Notes under the pieces: generated by a model
Told to the model about the DNA's origin: nothing
Seen by the model: only the letters and a program-made list of their open reading frames with translations
Database searches by the model: none
In this document: piece by piece, positions 62,501-64,000 of the stretch
Layout of the letters: each line of letters opens with the position of its first letter
Position numbering within the stretch: position 1 is the first letter of the stretch
Assembly: GCA_033060915.1 (NCBI GenBank)
Contig: CM065399.1
Span: 10,682,001 to 10,746,000, forward strand
DNA: 64,000 nucleotides
DNA from: Euryodendron excelsum
Lineage: Eukaryota > Streptophyta > Magnoliopsida > Ericales > Pentaphylacaceae
Direction of reading: 5' to 3'
Translations under genes and position numbers: made by a program

Positions 62501-62622
62501 GTGCAAAGAGTGCTGTAGTTTTTGTGATAACAGCATCCACCTTTCTGGTGTTACTCTATCTGTTTATGTCATCTTGGTTTGTGTGGCTGCTGATTGTACT
62601 TTTCTGTATTGGTGGTATCGAG
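44633..62622 (+). CDS. SPPL5: Signal peptide peptidase-like protease with PA domain (exons 1-6, 3' end outside the window)
   Basis: This GxGD-type aspartyl intramembrane protease cleaves signal-peptide remnants and type II membrane stubs in endomembranes. Coding exons are 44633-44794, 46975-47133, 50043-50154, 50332-50448, 53193-53350 and 62443-62622. All introns are GT-AG and the phases agree, giving about 296 open codons of an expected ~540. Residues 1-32 form a signal peptide ending near SIASA. Residues ~85-175 are the PA domain ([29 protein letters not shown]), with N-glycosylation sites NIT and NKS. The first membrane segment follows [17 protein letters not shown], and two more hydrophobic segments lie in exon 6. 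The YD, GxGD and PAL catalytic motifs fall in later exons. The start at 44633 is chosen over 44639 because it is the first in-frame ATG. The closest relatives from memory are Arabidopsis SPPL5 and SPPL3; the exact orthologue is uncertain. Confidence 0.9.
44795..46974 (+). other. SPPL intron 1 (2180 bp) with an LTR-like remnant
   Basis: GT-AG intron. The only recognisable content is an A/T-rich segment at about 46.49-46.86 kb full of TTAATTAA words and ending near TGCATGAAATAAAATG. It resembles a segment of intron 4 (51.50-51.89 kb), probably two decayed copies of one LTR. No coding sequence is seen. Confidence 0.7.
46975..47133 (+). CDS. SPPL5: SPPL exon 2: luminal domain
   Basis: 53 codons ([15 protein letters not shown] ... 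[14 protein letters not shown]). Acceptor TTTCCAG, donor GTTTTG, phase 0. It contains the [10 protein letters not shown] segment typical of plant SPPLs. Confidence 0.92.
49128..49189 (+). repeat. GA microsatellite in intron 2
   Basis: About 31 uninterrupted GA units. Confidence 0.95.
49449..49512 (+). repeat. Compound AT/AG microsatellite in intron 2
   Basis: About 10 AT units run directly into about 21 AG units, a common way for two adjacent dinucleotide tracts to evolve. Confidence 0.95.
50043..50154 (+). CDS. SPPL5: SPPL exon 3: PA domain core
   Basis: 37 codons plus one base ([20 protein letters not shown] ... VLVINDGE). Acceptor TTTTGCAG, donor GTTGTA, phase 1. This is the best conserved part of the PA domain. 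Confidence 0.93.
50332..50448 (+). CDS. SPPL5: SPPL exon 4: end of the PA domain
   Basis: 117 bases coding [20 protein letters not shown] and on to SMTSGRR. Acceptor TTTCTAG, donor GTGAGC, phase 1 at both ends. It carries the NIT and NKS glycosylation sequons. Confidence 0.93.
50449..53192 (+). other. SPPL intron 4 (2744 bp) with LTR remnants
   Basis: GT-AG intron. Two segments end in a GGTGTTACATG or GAGTGTTACATG word, at about 50.94-51.11 kb and 51.50-51.88 kb. The second is similar to part of intron 1. They look like ends of an old LTR family. Between them lie an unrecognised 83-codon frame (51109-51360) and a T/G homopolymer stretch at about 51.45-51.49 kb. Nothing functional is supported. 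Confidence 0.6.
53193..53350 (+). CDS. SPPL5: SPPL exon 5: first transmembrane segment
   Basis: 158 bases coding [15 protein letters not shown], the hydrophobic [18 protein letters not shown], and the loop ending NELSPK. Acceptor GATGTAG, donor GTTTTA, leaving phase 0. Confidence 0.93.
53541..53590 (+). repeat. AG microsatellite at the start of intron 5
   Basis: About 25 AG units with one interruption (AGAAAGAG). Confidence 0.93.
53726..55286. mobile_element. Mutator-like non-autonomous element with ~80-bp terminal inverted repeats
   Basis: The left end starts GGGTAAATTACATTTTACCC and the right end is its inverted counterpart, ending GTAATTTACCC. Inverted identity continues for about 80 bp (CAAAATCACAGAGCTTCCCT against the complement of the right end). 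Further in, AAAAGACAAAAATAG also recurs inverted. Flanking 9-mers AATAAAAAA and AACAAAAAA differ at one base, consistent with the 9-bp duplication of Mutator elements but low in complexity. The 1.3-kb interior has no transposase. It is C-rich, with repeated GTGAACCCACTTAATTCCCT phrases and a proline/serine-rich frame (53910-54245). Confidence 0.8.
55420..55535 (-). pseudogene. Ty1/copia RNase H remnant
   Basis: The - strand translation gives [17 protein letters not shown], matching the copia RNase H end motif (NPVFHERTKHIEIDCHF) at most positions. Only this scrap is recognisable. Confidence 0.65.
55595..55926. mobile_element. Possible MITE with imperfect inverted ends
   Basis: ACCTACGTTACCTAGACTC at 55598-55616 is mirrored by GAGTTTAGGTAACATAGTG at the right end (about 16 of 19 match). 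The inside contains short ACACCCGACACTCGAC repeats. No clear target duplication was found. Confidence 0.4.
57376..57380. repeat. Left target-site duplication of element H (AAGCT)
   Basis: AAGCT directly before TGTATATACTCC, repeated at 60055-60059 after the terminal CATACA. Confidence 0.9.
57381..58076 (+). repeat. 5' LTR of element H
   Basis: It starts TGTATATACTCCATACC and ends CATCTCATACA. It contains a TATA box at 57902-57908 and a CT run (57955-57978). The other copy is at 59357-60054 with scattered differences. Confidence 0.92.
57902..57908 (+). promoter_or_regulatory. TATA box in the 5' LTR of H
   Basis: TATATAAGAGGCCC, conserved in the 3' LTR at 59856-59862. Confidence 0.6.
58079..58096 (+). 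other. Primer binding site of element H
   Basis: TGGCAACTCCGCTAGGGA, two mismatches from the tRNA-Arg(ACG) complement TGGCGACTCCGCTGGGGA, two bases after the LTR. Confidence 0.75.
58304..58955 (-). pseudogene. Antisense PMD fragment inside element H
   Basis: On the - strand, two overlapping frames (58955-58578 and 58678-58304) together resemble the N-terminal half of a plant mobile domain protein. The first begins with ATG at 58955; the second contains [20 protein letters not shown] and [20 protein letters not shown], the clearest PMD block. A frameshift near 58600-58650 and early termination at 58304 suggest it is broken. It runs opposite to the transcription of H. Antisense PMD frames are known from some Tat-type retrotransposons; the match here is from memory. 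Confidence 0.65.
59095..59119. repeat. Run of 25 C in element H
   Basis: A homopolymer tract in the interior of H, after a CACACCCC-rich lead-in. The length may be unreliable in the assembly. Confidence 0.9.
59357..60054 (+). repeat. 3' LTR of element H
   Basis: It starts TGTATATAATCCATACC and ends CATCTCATACA. A short G run (GTAGGGGG, 59343-59350) close before it may be the remnant of the polypurine tract. Confidence 0.92.
60055..60059. repeat. Right target-site duplication of element H (AAGCT)
   Basis: Matches the copy at 57376-57380. LINE sequence resumes after it. Confidence 0.9.
62443..62622 (+). CDS. SPPL5: SPPL exon 6: second and third hydrophobic segments
   Basis: 60 codons: an acidic loop ([15 protein letters not shown]), then [20 protein letters not shown] and [16 protein letters not shown]. 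Acceptor TTGGTAG, donor GTATCA, phase 0. The next exon, expected to start with a GMHN-like motif, was not found before 64000. Confidence 0.92.
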
Positions 62623-64000
62623 GTATCAACCTTCCTTCTGATTATGCTTTTGATTTTGTTTCTGAATTAAAATATGATTTGTCCACTAACAGGCCTGAAC
62701 AATCATCAGTCTATGCAAGTTATCTTTGCTTGATTCTGTTCTGGTTGAGGTTGCACTACTCTCTGCTTGTGGGAGAAAATGGATGTGAATATAATAATCA
62801 TCAAATAGTGCATATCTCATACTTAATGCAGAAAACTGCTTGCCAGGGAAATTTAAATTGAATTGCAGGAGACTTATGGATGGTTAATCTAATTCTATGC
62901 AGCTGAACATGGTAGTCTACATCAGTTTGTCTTGCACTACTCTAGACTTTAGAATGGATTTGTGCCTTCCTTTTCGCTGAATTTGATGATTAGATGTGTG
63001 AATTTGTTGAAAATGTGGGATACTGGGAAAGTTTACAATCATAAAATTACACTTTTTCTTGTCTCTCATTAGAAATCATTGATTTTATAATATATGGTGC
63101 TGTTGTTATGCTTGTTTGTTCCTTTTGATACATGTCAAATTCTTTCTAGATTCATCCACCTCATCATCTAATGTGCAGAGTAAATAGAAGTGATAGTATG
63201 GTTTTTCAATGGACATATCTCATGCTTGCAATTAATATGATGAGGTTGCATCTGGGTTTGTTGAATATCATACAAAATAACTCAATTTATTGAAGTGCTT
63301 AGTTGTCTGAAAAAATGGAAGTGGAACTGCTAAGTTGATATGATGCAACAACCCTTTATAAATGTCCTACTCTATTGCATTTATATATCATATATTCTTT
63401 TAGTTATTTTCTAACTTACCTTATTGTCTTTGGGAGAACATGCTATACATGGACTCATTGTGTACTTGTTTTGTAAGTGACAGCGCACTCTTCAAGCTCT
63501 TTGGTTCCAAGATCATTGTGATCTGTTACTGAATCAGTTTATATGAAGTACTTTCATGAAATCCCAGTTATAAACAAATATCCATATCTTGATAAATGAG
63601 AAGGAAAAGGAGAAGAATGGACCACAAAAAGGAAATAAAGAAGAAATTAGAGTGCCATAGGCTCTCTCTATCTCATAGATGCATGGAGCATATTAAATGT
63701 GAAACACAGATATTAAAGAAATACCCCTGCTAATGAGTTATGTTATGTAGCCCTCTCCTCATGCAGGATGCCTATCTTTCACATTGTGGGGCTTTTATTC
63801 GTTATTCCATCGTGGTTGAAATGCCTGCAAGTTTATCCATTATCTCATGGATGATTTGTAATTACCTTCATTACTCAGTTCTCCTCAATGAAGTGCCTGT
63901 CATCCTTGATATGCTTAGTTTGTTTATGTTGCAACCGATTAGATGTAATATAAATAACTGTTTTATTCTCCTAGTGAAACCTCATAGGATCCTATTGGTT
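62623..64000 (+). other. SPPL intron 6 (start only)
   Basis: It begins GTATCAACC and runs to the window edge without an acceptor followed by recognisable SPPL coding sequence. A/T-rich; no repeat or gene was recognised. Confidence 0.7.

Overview
The window is nuclear DNA of a seed plant, most likely a eudicot with a repeat-rich genome. The evidence is a spliced plant-type gene with GT-AG introns, plant Tat/Ogre-type Ty3/gypsy retrotransposons, an L1-type LINE, and a Mutator-like element. I cannot name the species.

Region 1 (1-42456) is almost wholly a stack of nested and truncated LTR retrotransposons of one family. The family has unusually long LTRs (4.0-5.0 kb), begins TGTAAGCAC and ends (G)ACA, and has a tRNA-Arg-type primer binding site. 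I call the copies A (-), B (-), C' (+), C (+), D (+), E (-) and F (+). Three are solo LTRs with perfect 5-bp target duplications: D (TCAAT, inside the 3' LTR of C), E (GGGAG) and F (ACGTC). E and F form a 5-kb inverted pair around a 2.1-kb spacer. Only C (gag, full of stops) and A (start of gag) retain coding remnants, and no intact pol is visible. Each LTR carrying its promoter region has a TATA box. Upstream of it lie GGCGCC-centred palindromes (A diverged), and D, E and F carry short tandem arrays containing small hairpins.

Region 2 (29488-30368, 35368-37492 and 42457-43600) is the older DNA into which E and F inserted. On the - strand it carries a broken plant mobile domain (PMD) gene that F splits in two.

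Region 3 (44633 to beyond 64000, + strand) is the one apparently functional gene: the first six coding exons of a signal peptide peptidase-like intramembrane protease with a PA domain, most like the SPPL3/SPPL5 group. The open frame is intact through about 296 codons (signal peptide, PA domain, first membrane segments). The catalytic half lies beyond the window. Its introns are enlarged by transposons. Intron 5 (9.1 kb) holds a Mutator-like element with ~80-bp inverted ends, a copia RNase H scrap, and a decayed LINE interrupted by a 2.7-kb non-autonomous LTR retrotransposon (H; TSD AAGCT). H carries only an antisense PMD fragment.

The retroelements look dead as protein producers. The points most worth following are the covarying hairpins in the LTR arrays, the palindromic promoter module, the inverted solo-LTR pair beside the gene, and the recurrence of antisense PMD reading frames in two separate elements.
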